Notes under the pieces: generated by a model
Database searches by the model: none
Seen by the model: only the letters and a program-made list of their open reading frames with translations
What the model was told of the DNA's origin: nothing
Position numbers and translations under genes: made by a program
Shown: positions 22,184 to 35,400 of the stretch, piece after piece
Layout: each line of letters opens with the position of its first letter
How positions within the stretch are numbered: the first letter of the stretch is position 1
Source: Brachionus plicatilis
Lineage: Eukaryota; Rotifera; Eurotatoria; Ploima; Brachionidae
Reading direction: 5' to 3'
Assembly (NCBI GenBank): GCA_010279815.1
Contig: QEOQ01000508.1
Span: forward strand, 1,697,129-1,761,128
Length of the DNA: 64,000 bases

Positions 22184-25100
22184 ATGGATGATAAAATATT
22201 GGATTCGATGAGTGATTGGAAAGAGTATTTTTTTGGATGCTCATCTAAAGCGCTAAGTCCTCATGAGGCACGTCTGGAGGAGATCAAGGAAAAAAATTTG
22301 ACTGTTGATTTTTTTTGTATTGAACTCAATTCTGTCGAGGGCATGTCACTAAAACTCCAAGACTCTGAGCAAAATTCAAAGATAAGTCTAAATTTAAGTT
22401 TATTCGATACAAGTTTTAAGCGCTTTTATGGCATAACTTGGCCTAGTCCAGCTAAAAAAGCAAACAAATCAAGCGGAAAATTGGAATTGAACGAACTAAG
22501 CTATTTTTCAACAGCACTCAAAGACGAACATGTCCTGATTGTGATAGAAATAGTGATCAATTCAAATGAACGTGCCAGGAGCTGTGGATGGACTTTTTTT
22601 CGTCCATTCACATCCAATAACGAGTCGAACAAGCGACTTGGTTTCTATTATGGAACCCCTAGAGCTATTTTTTTCATAGACGAACCATTTGAGAGGTGTC
22701 CGCAGCTCAAAGAAATATCTGGCTTATATTTAAATTTCAAATTTTCGCAAAAAAAAAAGCTGTCTTTCATAAAGCAATTTTTGCCAGAAAATGTTTTTCT
22801 CGGAAGACTAGAACGTATTGGTGGAATATTCACCGACCCTTCAGTAAAATGTAATTCTAAATGCTAAATTTTAATTTTAAAAAAATAATTTTTCTTTTTT
22901 TTTTTGTTATATTCAAGCGTCACTTGAAAAACCTAGACTAGTGCCACAAGTGTCTGTAATTATTGACGATTTATTCATCAATTTGCATCCGAATGTAAAT
23001 AAATTCGAAAACGAATTTTGTCAATTGGTCGCACAGGACAAATCTTTGTGGGACAGCATCAAGATTGAACCGAGTATGATCTCAATCATCGAACGAAGAC
23101 TTAAAGTAATAAAAAAGGAATAATATTTATTAAAACCCAAAAAAAATCTGCAGCTTAAACTCAGATCTTTGTCACTCGAACTTTAATGAATTTTCTACTA
23201 ATGGACTCTTTGAATTAATAGGATTATGTGATTAGTGCACATGGCGCAATTTTTTTAAACACCATCAGGTGACAAAGAAAAATTAAAGACTCCTGAAAAA
23301 TTCTGAGAGCACTTCATATCCCAGACCTGCATGTCATCTTCATTCTTTTACGAAATGAACATTATACAAGATATTTGAAGACATATTTAAGCTCCTTAAA
23401 CATAATACCATTCTGTAAAAGTAGCGTTGGTTCATCAGCCCGACTAATGATGATGAAGAGCAACAAACATCATTGCGAGTAGATTTCAAATAATAGCACC
23501 TTAAGAGGTATGAAGCTAGTCTGTAATAGCTTCAGAGGTTAAAAAAAATTTTATTTTTAATAGAAGTTCTTAAAATTCAGTAGCTTTTGGAAGCAGTGAT
23601 TGCGTTTTTTTAGCCTTGGATTTAAATATTACCCAAATGTCCTTATGATAGCATATATTTTTTAAAAAGAACTGTATTTTGTTCAAAATGATATTTTGTT
23701 GACAAAAAAAACTCTTAGTGGTATAAGTTTGGTTTAGATTTCAATTCGATATAATTCAAAATAATAAAATATCAAATTGTTTTTTATTCTTTATTCAAAG
23801 TTATTTTGTGAATGAAAAATGGTGCTTCACAAAAAGTTGCATCAACTGTCAAATTCTGCTGATGATGTGTAAAGTTTCGGATGAATGTAATAAGCTCAAA
23901 TGTAATTTAATATCTGTTAAATTATCAAATTTATGTAGCATCATTTTCCATTCATAGAACTTAATTTTTGAAGTTAAAGAAAAATGTTATCAAATTTTTT
24001 GTTAATCTTTTCATTTCACAAAACCTATTATTTCGGGTTTTTTTTTCTAGTTATTTTGATTTTCGTCAGAGAAATGACCCACAAAACTCGTTTTTATATT
24101 TAAATTCTGAAAATAGTAAAAAATCTGAACAAAATTCATGTTTAAATTTCTTATTTATAGTTTAATTAATCCAAAAGAAAACTTTGCTAAATAACCTAAT
24201 TTTTTATGAGCATTTAAATATCTGAATTTTTTTTACTAATACGCTTTATTTGGTACGGTTTTTAAAGTTTAAAACACTGCTTCATCAAGCTCAATTTTTA
24301 GCTTATTCAAAAATTTCAAAAACAAATTAAATTAAAAAATAATTAATCACAAACCGCTATTTGAACTTTTTATTAGTTGATCTACATATTTAAATTTTTT
24401 TTAATTGCTTTTAAAGATTATCTTATTTTAGATTTTAGATTTTTAATAGGATAGGATTAATCAAATTAGATAAAAAGATGAAATCAAGGAGATATTTTTA
24501 TTAAATAAAAGATAAAAATATTATTTTGTAGATTAAAAAAGCTATATAAAAAGTACTTGTTAAATTTCTATTTTTCACTTGAATGGTTTGAACATCATTA
24601 ATACATTTCTTTGGCTTACCACGACTACTGTTTTACGTTGGATCCAGCAGGAAATATATTATAAGTATGGCGTGGCGGCATCACATATGCCTCGGTATCA
24701 GTAGCTTCGGATCTAGGTTCAGTGCTTTTGGAACAAGTGATAGGAATCGATATATATAATCTGGATAGATTATCTTAAAATTGAACTTATTTAGTACTCA
24801 AGCTAAAAAAATGTTCATGCATTTATAACTTATATTTAATTAAGTTTACTTATTTAATTAAGTAAAAATTTTCAATTTCATGTAATGTTAAATAAAAATT
24901 TCTATTTATTTAATTTTCCCCTCTATGAATACATTATTTTATTTTATTACCTAATTATTTCATCAATTTATTAAATCTGTGATCAAGTAAATTCGGCAAT
25001 GTGAAATTTTAGTACAAAAATTACAGTACAAAAAGTAAAAATACTATAATTTATTTTCTAATTGTGCAAAAATGGCTCTATAAAAAGTACAATATTGTAC

Positions 25101-28100
25101 AACTTTTGTGCAACCGAATTCCAGGCTCTGCAAAAACTCTGCAATTTATTGCATTTTTTAATCAAATATTTTTTAATGGTGTGCATTTTACAGAAAATTG
25201 CAGAGTTTTTGCAGAGCCTGGAATTCGGTTGCACAAAAGTTGTACAATATTGTACTTTTTATAGAGCCATTTTTGCACAATTAGAAAATAAATTATAGTA
25301 TTTTTACTTTTTGTACTGTAATTTTTGTACCAAAATTTCACATTGCCAGTAAATTCATCTTTTTATAAAGTGTTCATTAATATTTTCTGATAAAATAATG
25401 TTCTTTGAATTTTTTTCTTGTTTTTTCATACAATAATTTTAATTTAGGTCGGAATTCATAATGGTTGGAGGTATATACACGAACCATATTATGCCGAATT
25501 GTCAATTGACGATAGCAAATTTTTGCAGAAATCATCTCAATTTCTAAGCAGCAAAAGGTTAAGTCTCAAGAGTAGCCTTAAGCCAAAAAATAATGAAACT
25601 GATCCAGAAAATATCACGTATGACATCAATATTATAAAAAAGCTTTTTTTAAATATTTCAATAATTTTTTTCAAAGAAATGCCACAAGACTCAAAATGAG
25701 AAATAGTTTAGTATTGGATCAAGTGTTTGAGGACTCTTTGTGCGCCATAGTGTTCGAGGTTGAATATGTGATCAATGTTCCAATACAAGTTCAAATTGAC
25801 AAAGATCCGAGAAACAAAAATTCCCAACTAGTCAAAAAAAGATTCGAAACACACTATGTTCTGATCAGATGGGCAGCTTATTGTCCATTCACAGACAACT
25901 TGAACAAATTAGACCAGAATCGAATTGAAATTAACATGTTTGGCTCGGGCTTCGAGTCAGTAAACCCGGGACAGAGACTTGTCTTCAAGCGTCCAGACAC
26001 TAGGATGCAGGATGAACAGTCTTCAAAGTCAGCCTATGGTCGTATTGTGTTCGATATTCGAAAAGGCAATGAGGTTAATTTCAAAAACCGTCCTGAATTC
26101 GATCAAGAACTCGATCAAGAATTCGAGTCCGAGACAGACATTCACACTAAAGCTAGTATTCCAAAATTTAAATCTTCCCAAAAATTAAATGAAACTCAAC
26201 AGAAAACTGTTAATGACTTGTATAGCTCAATGATGTCAAATAGAGATCAAAATTATCACAGCCCGGAGGCCAACTTGCTAATGAGTCAACTAATTCAGAG
26301 AGCTTCAGAATCGCAAAAATTGTCCGGGCTTTTTCAAGGCAGCATTGAGTTGTATCCAATTCACAATCCAGCATTGCACCAGCCTATTCTTGCCTTGAGC
26401 CCGGGCCAAATTGGAGGCAGAACCATGTCCAGAGCAGCATATGCAAAATTGAACAGTGCAAATTTTCCTTCTATCCAGGACCGTTTTGGAAAACCAGCAC
26501 ATGTCCTAGACTCCAATTCGCTACTTCAGTTTGACTTACAGAAAGAAGAGTCGGACATGCTCACCCAAAATCAAATTATCTTTCAGTTTTTGGCGTTTTC
26601 ACGCACTTTAGAGGCTCGCAAAAATGATACATCTGAACTTAAGCCAAAAAATATTTTTCTCACTTTCCAATTTTATCGTTTTCCTGAGTTTAAAACTCCC
26701 AAGTTAAAGCTTGATAAAATAATGGAAGACTATTCACTTTCGTCAAATAGTACTCCATTTATTCTAAAATTTGTTGACAATGAAACAAACAATTTAAATG
26801 AATCGCCAGGATATATGCTGTCGTATGGTGTGGATCCATCTAATTTGAAGTTTGGCGAAAAAAGAATATTTCTTCAATATTTAGCCCATCATGCCATGTT
26901 CATTGATGTGTGGGATGCGGACACTTTGCACTTGATTGGCACATGTACCTTGCAGCTGAAAGAATTGCTGCGTCAAGGAAAAGAAGCAGTTCAGTCAACT
27001 TTTGAATTGGATGTAATGAGCACCGAATATGATGATGATAATAGGCTAAATAGTGGAGCTGGATCTATTGGAATGGCTTATTCGAGTAATAGTCACATTA
27101 AATTTCAAGGTCTACTCCATGTGAGAATTGGAAATATCGGAACCCCTGTCCCAGACAAGAACGATCCAATCAAAGAGACTTCACTTGCTCCATCCATGCC
27201 TTATACCAGAGTCATTGCATCCAAGAGTTCCATAAATTCTTTTGGAGAACAAAAATTGTTGACTAGAAAAATTGACGAGACCAATTCTAAAGGATTTATA
27301 ACTCATAATTATTCCAAAGCTCATCATATGACAGACACTTTCAAAGATATTCATGCAGCTCTTAGCAGTAAATCATCAAAATCATTGGCAGTATTTTTTT
27401 TATTTTTAAATTTTATAATTTTTAAATTTTATTTTAGGATAATGGCGATATTGATCCATTGAAAAAAAGAAAATTAAACCGAATGGAATTGCTAAGGAAA
27501 TTGAAAAATGCAGAAATACCTCCTCAGCTGCTTGGTAATCATCGGAGAATTATTCAAGAAAGGGACAAAGACTTGAAGTATTTTTTTTTAATAAATGAAA
27601 ATTTTTATTTTTAAAACAATATGAATGAATTTTAGGTATCCATTGATCAATTTTTGATTTATTTTTAGTTTCCTGAGAAAAATAATTAGAATTAAGAGAT
27701 ATAAATAAGAAAGCTTTTGGCTCCAAAGTGATTAATTTCCTAAATTTAATCGTTAAGTTCTATTAAAAAATAATTTAAAATTAAAAAAAAAAACTCAAAA
27801 ATTTAATTTTTTATTTAATAGTAATGATTTTTAGTATTAAACGTAATTTTTAATAAGATTCGCTTCATTTTTCAAAAAACCTCTATTTTCCAAAACTGAG
27901 GAGTCAGGTTTCTGACCTGACGATCTTTTTTGATATATTCTTCTATTTGAATTGACATTTAAATAATAATAATTATAATAATTAGCTACTGCAAGAAACT
28001 TGCGGAGAAGTCTTACACGGAAGACTCCTATGGTATTAGCTAATAACTCGATTATACAACTAAACATTAAGGTATTCAAAATTATCCAAATTTCGAAGAA

Positions 28101-31100
28101 AAATATTATAGCTTTCCGTCAATTTACCAACTCTCAAACCATAGAATAAGTACTAGACACATATTTCCGACCTGCTTCACTCAACAAATCCATTTTCTAA
28201 CAATTTTATTAGATAATTCTATAGATACGGATTTTTGAACTTATCGTACTCATTTTTGAATTGATTCACAGAGCAAGAATTGATCACTTCCTCAGGAAGC
28301 TTGTTCCACCCATTTACTACTCTATTGATAAAAACTGTTCCCTCTGACTTCTAATTTTAATGGCCTGCCCTGATAGTTTTTGCTTGTGTCCCCTGATTCC
28401 CTGAGCTGGCCCTGATGAAGCTATCGAGTTACATCTAGTAGGAGACTTTGTCCAATTAACTTCATTGATACCACTTTGGAATTTAAAAAGCTGGATCAAG
28501 TCACCTCTTTCTCTTCTCTCGCTAAGCCGAGTCAAACCAAGAACTGCTAGTCTCCTGCTATATTCCCAGTTCCGGATTCTTGGTACTAACTTTGTGGCTC
28601 TTCTCTGTTCATTCTCAAGTACTCTTATATCCTTTACTGTATTAGGAGACCAGACTACTGAATTGACATTTAATAATTCTAAATTATTATTAATTTGGTT
28701 TGTTGAATAATAATTTTTATTTCGATTAAGAAAAATATTTTAATAATAGTTAATTTTTTAAAATTACTTCAATTCAAATAATAAGAAAATCCTCTTTTGC
28801 AGATGATAGTGATCATAGATGATAGAGCTTTGAAATCAAATGGATTAGTAATCCAATTGAAATGTGTTTCTGTAATTTTCGTTTTCTTCAGTATCTTCAG
28901 AACTAACTAGAGAACCCATTTCTAATATGGAATCAAAATTTTTATTCTAAGTGAAAAGTTTACTCTTATCTTTTTTACGTCATATAAAACTATGGGTAAT
29001 GGCAAGACCTACCGTAAATCCTTGCAAATTACACCGGGGCTGTGGTGTATTAATAGCCATAAGCCTAAGACTCGATTAGAACCAAAATTTTTTATCAATT
29101 TCATTTTCACGTTAACCCCTTTTCTTATAAAGAAAACAAAAATCAAACCTTTTAATTAACAAATACAATTTCAACTATTGCCTCAGTGTGCTTTTTTTAT
29201 TTATCAATTAGTCTCATAGGATGAAAAAATTGAAAATAATATATAAGATTATAAGCTTATACTTTTTTTTTCACATTTTAATCCATGCCAAAAATTTCTT
29301 TATTAGCTTTTATAGTTTCTATTATTATTTTATTATTTTAAATTTTTTTAAATTTTTTGTTTAATTTTAGAAATGAAATTTTTTATAAAAGCCTTCTAAA
29401 TAAAATAAATAATTTCGATATTTTCCAGAATTAAATTTTATTTGTTTACAAAAAAATCAAAAAATATTTATTAACTCAATTATTTTACACCAGAACCCCA
29501 TGGGGGAGATTGAAAGGTTTTACGCTATTATCAAAGAAATGTTACATTCTAAAATGATAACGCCTGTTAAATAATTTTTAATATTTTTTGATCGATATTT
29601 AAATAAAAATTTATAAGTTAGGTATCCAAATAAAAAACTATTATTTCAATTTTTTTATTATAGCTTTGGAAAAGTTATAAAATTTAATTAAGATAAAAAA
29701 ATTAAATTTTTATTATTTTTTACTGAAAGATTTAAAAAATTCTAAAGATTTGATTTGTCATTTAATAAAAAGAATGTTCTTTAAATCTAACTGAGTCAGA
29801 TGAAATAACTTCTCATCATCAGAGTTTTATTACTTTTAAAATTGAATCCTAATTATCTTTAAATTTTTTTAAATCTTTAATCGAACATAATAGTTTGCCT
29901 AAGTCTTTATTAATTAAGTTTTAAATTTTTGAACGATCAACTTCCAGTTATAAATATTCCCTTTAATATTTTTAACCTTTAAAAATTTTTACATTCTTTT
30001 ATTTATTTATTAGTTTTCTTACTGAGCTTAAGCTATTTCAAAAAAAATGAAAAAAAATAAAAACCTAAAGTAATTAGCTTACTTTTTTCACACTTGGATT
30101 TGATTAATAATAAGATAAGAAACGATTTTTTAATTTCAGTTTTCTTTCAAGTTTATTTTCTAAACATATCACATTGACATATTAATTTTTGCTTACTTTT
30201 AAATTCTGAATAAAATCAAAAATATCAACCATATTTAATATTTAATTAACTTAATATAATATCATAACTTAATTTCTTAAAAGAAAGCGAAATATCTTTT
30301 AAATTTTACAAACTACACTGAAAAAAAAGTGGTGAAGACTATTTTATTAGTTGAAGTCAGTATCTTACTTCCTATCCTTTGCACATCATGTAAACCCACT
30401 AGGTAAAGTTAGACATATTTAAAAAAAAATCACTGATTTTTGATAGTTGATGCTTGTATTTTGTTTGTACATTTGAGTCTAATATATGCCCGATTTCAAA
30501 AAATCGATCAGTTTGAAAAAAAAATTTATTTTCTAATTTAGAGAAAAATAATCTATTTTATTATAAATAAGAATTTAATTTTTATTATTAATTTTACTAT
30601 AAATAAGAAAAGATACGAAAATACTGTAATTAAAATTTGATAAAATATTAAGTCGTCATCAATTATTAAATCTTCGTATTAAAAAAAAATTGATTGTCCT
30701 AAAAAATTAAACGTGGTGATTTATTTACATCATTTTTGTAAATTAAAACCAAGAAAGGATATAACCAAGAACAAAATTCTGTATTTTTGAAATATTTTAA
30801 AAAAATTTAATAGCGTTTAAGAAAGATTTAAAAAAAAGGAATAAATCAAAACTTTTTAATCAAAATATTTTATAAATGTTTTTTTAAAGAATAATGGAAT
30901 TCTATCGTAATCAAACCAAACACGATCAGATAATGAATAAACTCAATGAATATATAACAACTGAGTATACAATTTATCCAAATTTTGGCATAGTGGAATT
31001 TTTCGAATTTGTCATAACAAATCCTTATAATGAAGCTCAGACAGTCACAATTATGATTGATGATGCGGAAATTCAAGTTGTAACTGATTCTAGAGAGTGG

Positions 31101-32408
31101 CGTCATTTGAAATTATTGCATCAAATTTACACTCAAATAGAAGAAAATATGTTCCACAAGCAAGAGGCCGTTCCGGTCGGAGTGGGCAACGGCGAAAAAA
31201 AAGACATTGTAATAAGATATCCCCAAGTTTTTCTCCGACCAAAAGAAACCATAAATATACCATTCAAATACCAAACATTTAAAACAGATTCCTCAAATAA
31301 TATAATTGACCAGTATGGCCTAGTTCCTTTGGACAAACCCAAATACGAAATGAAAAAATCCAACATCTACTTCCGAGCAAATGACGGAAACCCAATTGCC
31401 ATCCTAAGTCTTGTTATAGATCAGCAGCCTCATGTGGTCAATCAAACATTCCGCTTTAATGAATGTGAGAACACATTTTTAAAGAAAACAATTCGACTGC
31501 CTTCGTCAGCGCGAGTCCTGGCCTCTAATTCAAATTCGGCTCTGAACGCCGCGGATTTAAACCTTTATGGTACGGCTGTTGACAAGGGAACAAGTCAAAT
31601 ATATGTGAGGGCAAGTGATACGAATGTTGTTTGTGAGTCAAGACCTGTTAGTATCGGAGAGCCTCACGATATTTTTATAAAAGTGGCCACTGGTCCCTCC
31701 CCAAGTGTTAAAAAATTTTATTTAGCCATCTATGCTGATCAATATTTTGCAGTACCACTACAAATATGGAAAATTTATGTCCATTCGCTTGAGAGAATTG
31801 ATGTGGCTTGTTCACTTGGACAAACAAGTCGATTTAGCTTGGTTCTCAGAGGAACTAGCTCATCAAGATTGGTCAAATGTTTCGCTAATTTGTCTGATGA
31901 AATGTCAACTATACCAGATGATCAATTCATGCTGCCAGCTAGCTCTGTTCAAGAGATCAATGTTGGCGTACAACCATCTAAATCTGGCACTCGACACTAT
32001 TATTTGAATGTGGTCGATGTCGAAATGTCACATCTAGTTCATTCATGGTTTATTAATGTAAATTGTAAGCCACCAGTTATTTCCAAAGCTTTCGAGCTCA
32101 CTTTACCTGTTTCCTCAAGTCAATCTGTCAATACTTCAGCACAAAAAAGAGTCCTTTTCACCAATCCGTATTCTACTGAGCGAGTTTTTATCCTAAACAC
32201 AAACAGAGATGACTTGTTGACTTTTAAAGAAAGACGTCTCAAGTTATCGGCAAATGAGACCAAAACTCTGGCACTTAGATTTTTACCAAACCCGTTCACA
32301 GGTTTTGTAGAAATTTATGTTTTCATTAACAACGAAAGTGACACAAATGAAGAGACATTTGCTCTGAGAGTTCACTATGTCCAGAAATTTGATCGATCTA
32401 GCAAATAA
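22184..32408 (+). CDS. NPHP4: Nephrocystin-4
   Basis: NPHP4 is a ciliary transition-zone scaffold of the NPHP1-4-8 module. I join six exons: 22184-22850, 22918-23105, 25448-25617, 25677-27390, 27438-27577 and 30890-32408. All phases agree, giving 1,465 residues (human 1,426). Exon 1 has SLFDTSFKRFYGITW and YYGTPRAIF; exon 2 IIDDLFINLHPNVNKFE; exon 3 VGIHNGW; exon 4 AIVFEVEYV, QKEESDMLTQNQIIFQFLAF, TFQFYRFPEFKTP, HAMFIDVWDADTLHLIGTC and ELDVMSTEYDDDN. Exon 6 has VEFFEFVITNPYN, VTDSREWR, LSLVIDQQPHVVNQTFRFNE, VATGPSPSVKKFYLAIY, VQPSKSGTRHYYLNVVDVE and ISKAFELTLPV, the MSP/Ig-like repeats of the C-terminal half. The start is the ATG at 22184, giving MDDKILDSMSDW. Introns 2 (2.3 kb) and 5 (3.3 kb) are full of transposon debris. 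No residue looks broken. Confidence 0.96.
23731..24025. mobile_element. Foldback MITE copy C, in NPHP4 intron 2
   Basis: The right end, reversed from 24025, begins GGTTTTGTGAAATGAAAAG, matching copies A and G. The left end near 23731 starts GGTTTAGATTTCAATTC and is more diverged. The arms share a TTGTGAATG / CTATGAATG block and a GATGCT / GGTGCT block. The interior ATCAACTGTCAAATTCTGCT is close to copy A's ATCAACTGTCAAGATCTGCT. It is an old, eroded member; flanking duplications are only partly similar. Confidence 0.65.
24995..25347. mobile_element. Foldback MITE copy F, near-perfect palindrome in NPHP4 intron 2
   Basis: Arms 24995-25147 and 25195-25347 are 153 nt each and differ at a single position as far as I can see (AGTAC versus GGTAC), around a 47-nt centre. 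The termini read GGCAATGTGAAATTTT. AGTAAATTC occurs immediately outside both ends (24986-24994 and 25348-25356), a clean 9-bp target duplication. The core has GCAGAGTTTTTGCAG, as in copy D. Short open frames inside are mirror artefacts. Long inverted arms and a 9-bp duplication fit Mutator-like foldback elements, but no transposase is here to confirm. Confidence 0.92.
27960..28664 (-). mobile_element. 5'-truncated non-LTR retrotransposon, frameshifted, in NPHP4 intron 5
   Basis: On the minus strand, 28664 downward reads NSVVWSPNTVKDIRVLENEQ, then RRATKLVPRIRNWEYSRRL, GLTRLSERRERGDLIQLFK, and after a one-base deletion RVVNGWNKLPEEVINSCSVN, ending with a stop at 28219-28221. This is the C-terminal reverse-transcriptase-associated tail found in CR1/Jockey-like LINEs. 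The 3' UTR continues to a conserved end, about 27980-28043, followed by an AT-rich ATT-type microsatellite tail. The 5' part is absent and the frameshift makes it inactive. It lies antisense to NPHP4. Confidence 0.82.
28970..29100. repeat. Unclassified repeat-like island in NPHP4 intron 5
   Basis: A stretch of normal complexity (containing GGTAATGGCAAGACCTACCG and CACCGGGGCTGTGGTG) stands out from the surrounding A/T runs. It has no open frame and no splice-bounded exon. It is probably part of an interspersed repeat, but I cannot name it. Confidence 0.3.
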
Positions 32409-35400
32409 ATACTTAAATGAACAATCAATTATTTAAGCTTTAAAATTATTTTTTGAATAAAATTTTAAAGAATTTGCTTTTGAAACTCTGCCAATATAAT
32501 TTTAATTTTTAAATTCTATCATATTTTAAAGATAAAATCAAAAAAGTTGATTTAGACAATTTTTTTTTGCTAAATTTTTATTTAATCCTTTAAAGTCATA
32601 GTATTTTGGTTGCTAATCCTCGCATTACATCTAGTAGCTAAATGATTTTTTACAAAATATCATCTTAAAATATATTTGATTGATTTGGTTTTATTATATA
32701 GATTATTCGAATCATGTTTTAAATCTATTTAGTAAGGGGATTAAATTAAAGATTGTATAAATTTAAATGAAAATCTAAAGATTATAAAAAAATAATATAT
32801 CAAATAGATCAAATATAACAATTTTTTTTAAGATAAAATATTAAATTAATTTTCTATATGTTATTTTTTATTTTGAAAAATTTTAGCCAGAAAACTGGTT
32901 ACAAGTTAATCTTAAAGTTAAATTTACAATTTCAAGATTAAGGTGGCAACAAAAAAGTGTCATTATTTTTCTAAAAGATGATTAATATTATCAAGGAATT
33001 TTTAAATAAAAAAACACGATATTTTTTTATTAATTAGTCTTACTGAATCAAAAAATATGTTTGAAATAATTAATTTTTTTCTTGTTTCTTGCACGTAAAT
33101 TTAACTAAATTAGATAATGCAACTTTTAAAGCAATGTTTTCAAATAAATTAAATGTTGAGATAGATAACAAATATTTAACTATAGTATGGAATTAATTTA
33201 AAATCAGTAACTAATCGAAGCCAAATTTTCATGTTCTAAATTCTGTTTGATAGTTATCTTGTATTATTTAATTGAATTAAATTTTTTCTGGATTTCTATA
33301 TTAGAAAAAATATCTCATAAATGTATTCCAATTATTTTGTAGCTTTTGGTTTAATGCAAATTTTCATTTATTTCCAATTTTTCAAATTTTATTAATGGAA
33401 TATTAATGTTTGAAAAAAACAAACGGATAATCACCTTAAGTATTTTCTATCTTCATTTACCAAATAAGCTATAAATTAACTTTTATTGTTTAATTTATAA
33501 CAATTTATAACAATCCAAAATTAGTCATAAATCTGAATACTTAAGTTGATATTCCGGTCACTTTTTTTTCGATTTAAACTTATATCACGGAAATATTGAA
33601 ATTGAGAAAAAGGAAAAAACAATCGATTATTTATTAAAAAAACTATGATGAATGCAGGAGATGAATGCATCTCTAATTATTTGACTTTTGATTTATTTTT
33701 CTATTAGGGAAATATCTTTAATCATTATACCCGATTGTTCGTCAAGAATGAAATATTCTCCCATTATAAATTGAATTAAATACTTGTCTTATGGCACTAG
33801 ATTTGTGATGAATTGAATGAAACACAGCATTTTTTTCTTGAAACATTCTTATAATAAAATAAGCTAATATGCCACAAATAATGACACTATTTTTAAAATC
33901 AAATTCCATATTGAATTTCGTTTCTTATCTTTTATTAAATAATTAAAAGAATCAGCATCAAATTTCAGCAACAAATCCTCAAAAAGCGGCAGAGATTATC
34001 AGAAATAAGATTCTAAAAGTGCTTTAATTGATTTTATTCAATATTAATTGTAATTTTCATTTGTTTTGTTTTTTTTGTGTTAAAATTTTAATATCTAAAA
34101 ATTTCAAGCACTTAACAAAATTAAAAACAAAATTTTAATCTTAAGTTTTGTTTAATTTTCTAAGGTAAATCAAAATTTATATTTTTATTTATTAGGCGAT
34201 GTTTATTTCCAACAACAAAAAAAATTTAATACAAACTTTCTTCTTTCTATTTAAATTAATGAATATCCAGATCCTTCGATTGAACTTTTTTTCTCAAATA
34301 ACATTTCAATCAACATAATCTTTATCATTGTAAAGAAAACCATAATCAATTTTAAGTATTGCATAACTTGATTATATTTAAATTCAAAACAATTATCAAA
34401 CAAAAAAAATTTTACTTTTTTAGAATCGAAAAATTTTTTTCTAACAGAAAGATAGATTAAAATTAAATCTTTTAATAAATCAAAATTTTAATGGATTTTG
34501 AGATTTTTAATAAAATTTTCGGCTTCATTTTTCTGTTCATATTTGCAATGAACAAAAGCTTCTTCAGTTAAAAAATATAAAAATCATTAAAATAAATTAA
34601 GTTGAAATATGGAATGACAGGTCCTAAATGTTTTTAGGAAAAAAGAAGAAATAATTAGGTAGCAATTACTAAATTAAGTCGAGTATTTAGTAAAATAAAA
34701 GTTTAATAAATAGTCAAGTTCGTTTTGTGTTTAGTCTAATCAAAAATGAAATAAAAAATTGTTCTAAGCACCTTATTTCTGAGAAATTAAGGCAGTCAGT
34801 ATTCGATAGAGTTAGTGAACTGTTTACTGATCAATTAAGTTATTCGATTTAATTCGCTCTAATGATTCATTAGTTACATTTCAATTAATTTATTTATTAA
34901 AGCGTTTATTTTTCCTGTAGTCAAGTTGGAAAAATACTGATTCGATACTATTATTGTCTCGAAACACTCCAGATCACTATCTTTGTTAAAAATAAAAACA
35001 ATAATTCCATTAGTTAGGCAAATTATTAAGAACCATATGGTTGAAAAAATTTACCGTATATTTTTGTCAATTTTTAGCTCAGCTTAAAAATTTATTGTTT
35101 ATTTTTCTAATTTTTGTGACAAGTAGTTTATTAAATGGAAATTTATTTATTTATCAAATATGTCATCTAGTTAGAATAGTTTAAAAATTTCTAAAAAAAT
35201 TTAAGGAATGATTTTAACAGAAATAATAAATAATATATATTTGCTACCATTTAAAATGCTTATGGAGTGTTGAAGGTAAAATTTTTGTTTCAAGACTTAG
35301 TATTTAGATGATTGATCTCTTTTAATGACCCATTAGATTTAAAATTCTTAATGGTTGATTAATTTTTTGAAAATTTGTTTATAAAGAAACTTTAATTAAA

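Noticed and set aside
25062..25298. Two overlapping frames of 66-78 codons
   Set aside because: Both run across the palindrome of copy F; the protein is nearly a mirror of itself at DNA level and resembles nothing.
28465..28710. 81-codon plus-strand frame in NPHP4 intron 5
   Set aside because: Antisense of the LINE relic, which is read on the minus strand.
22184..32408. Treating the pieces of NPHP4 as separate genes
   Set aside because: All splice phases join, the order matches nephrocystin-4 along its length, and the total fits the family.
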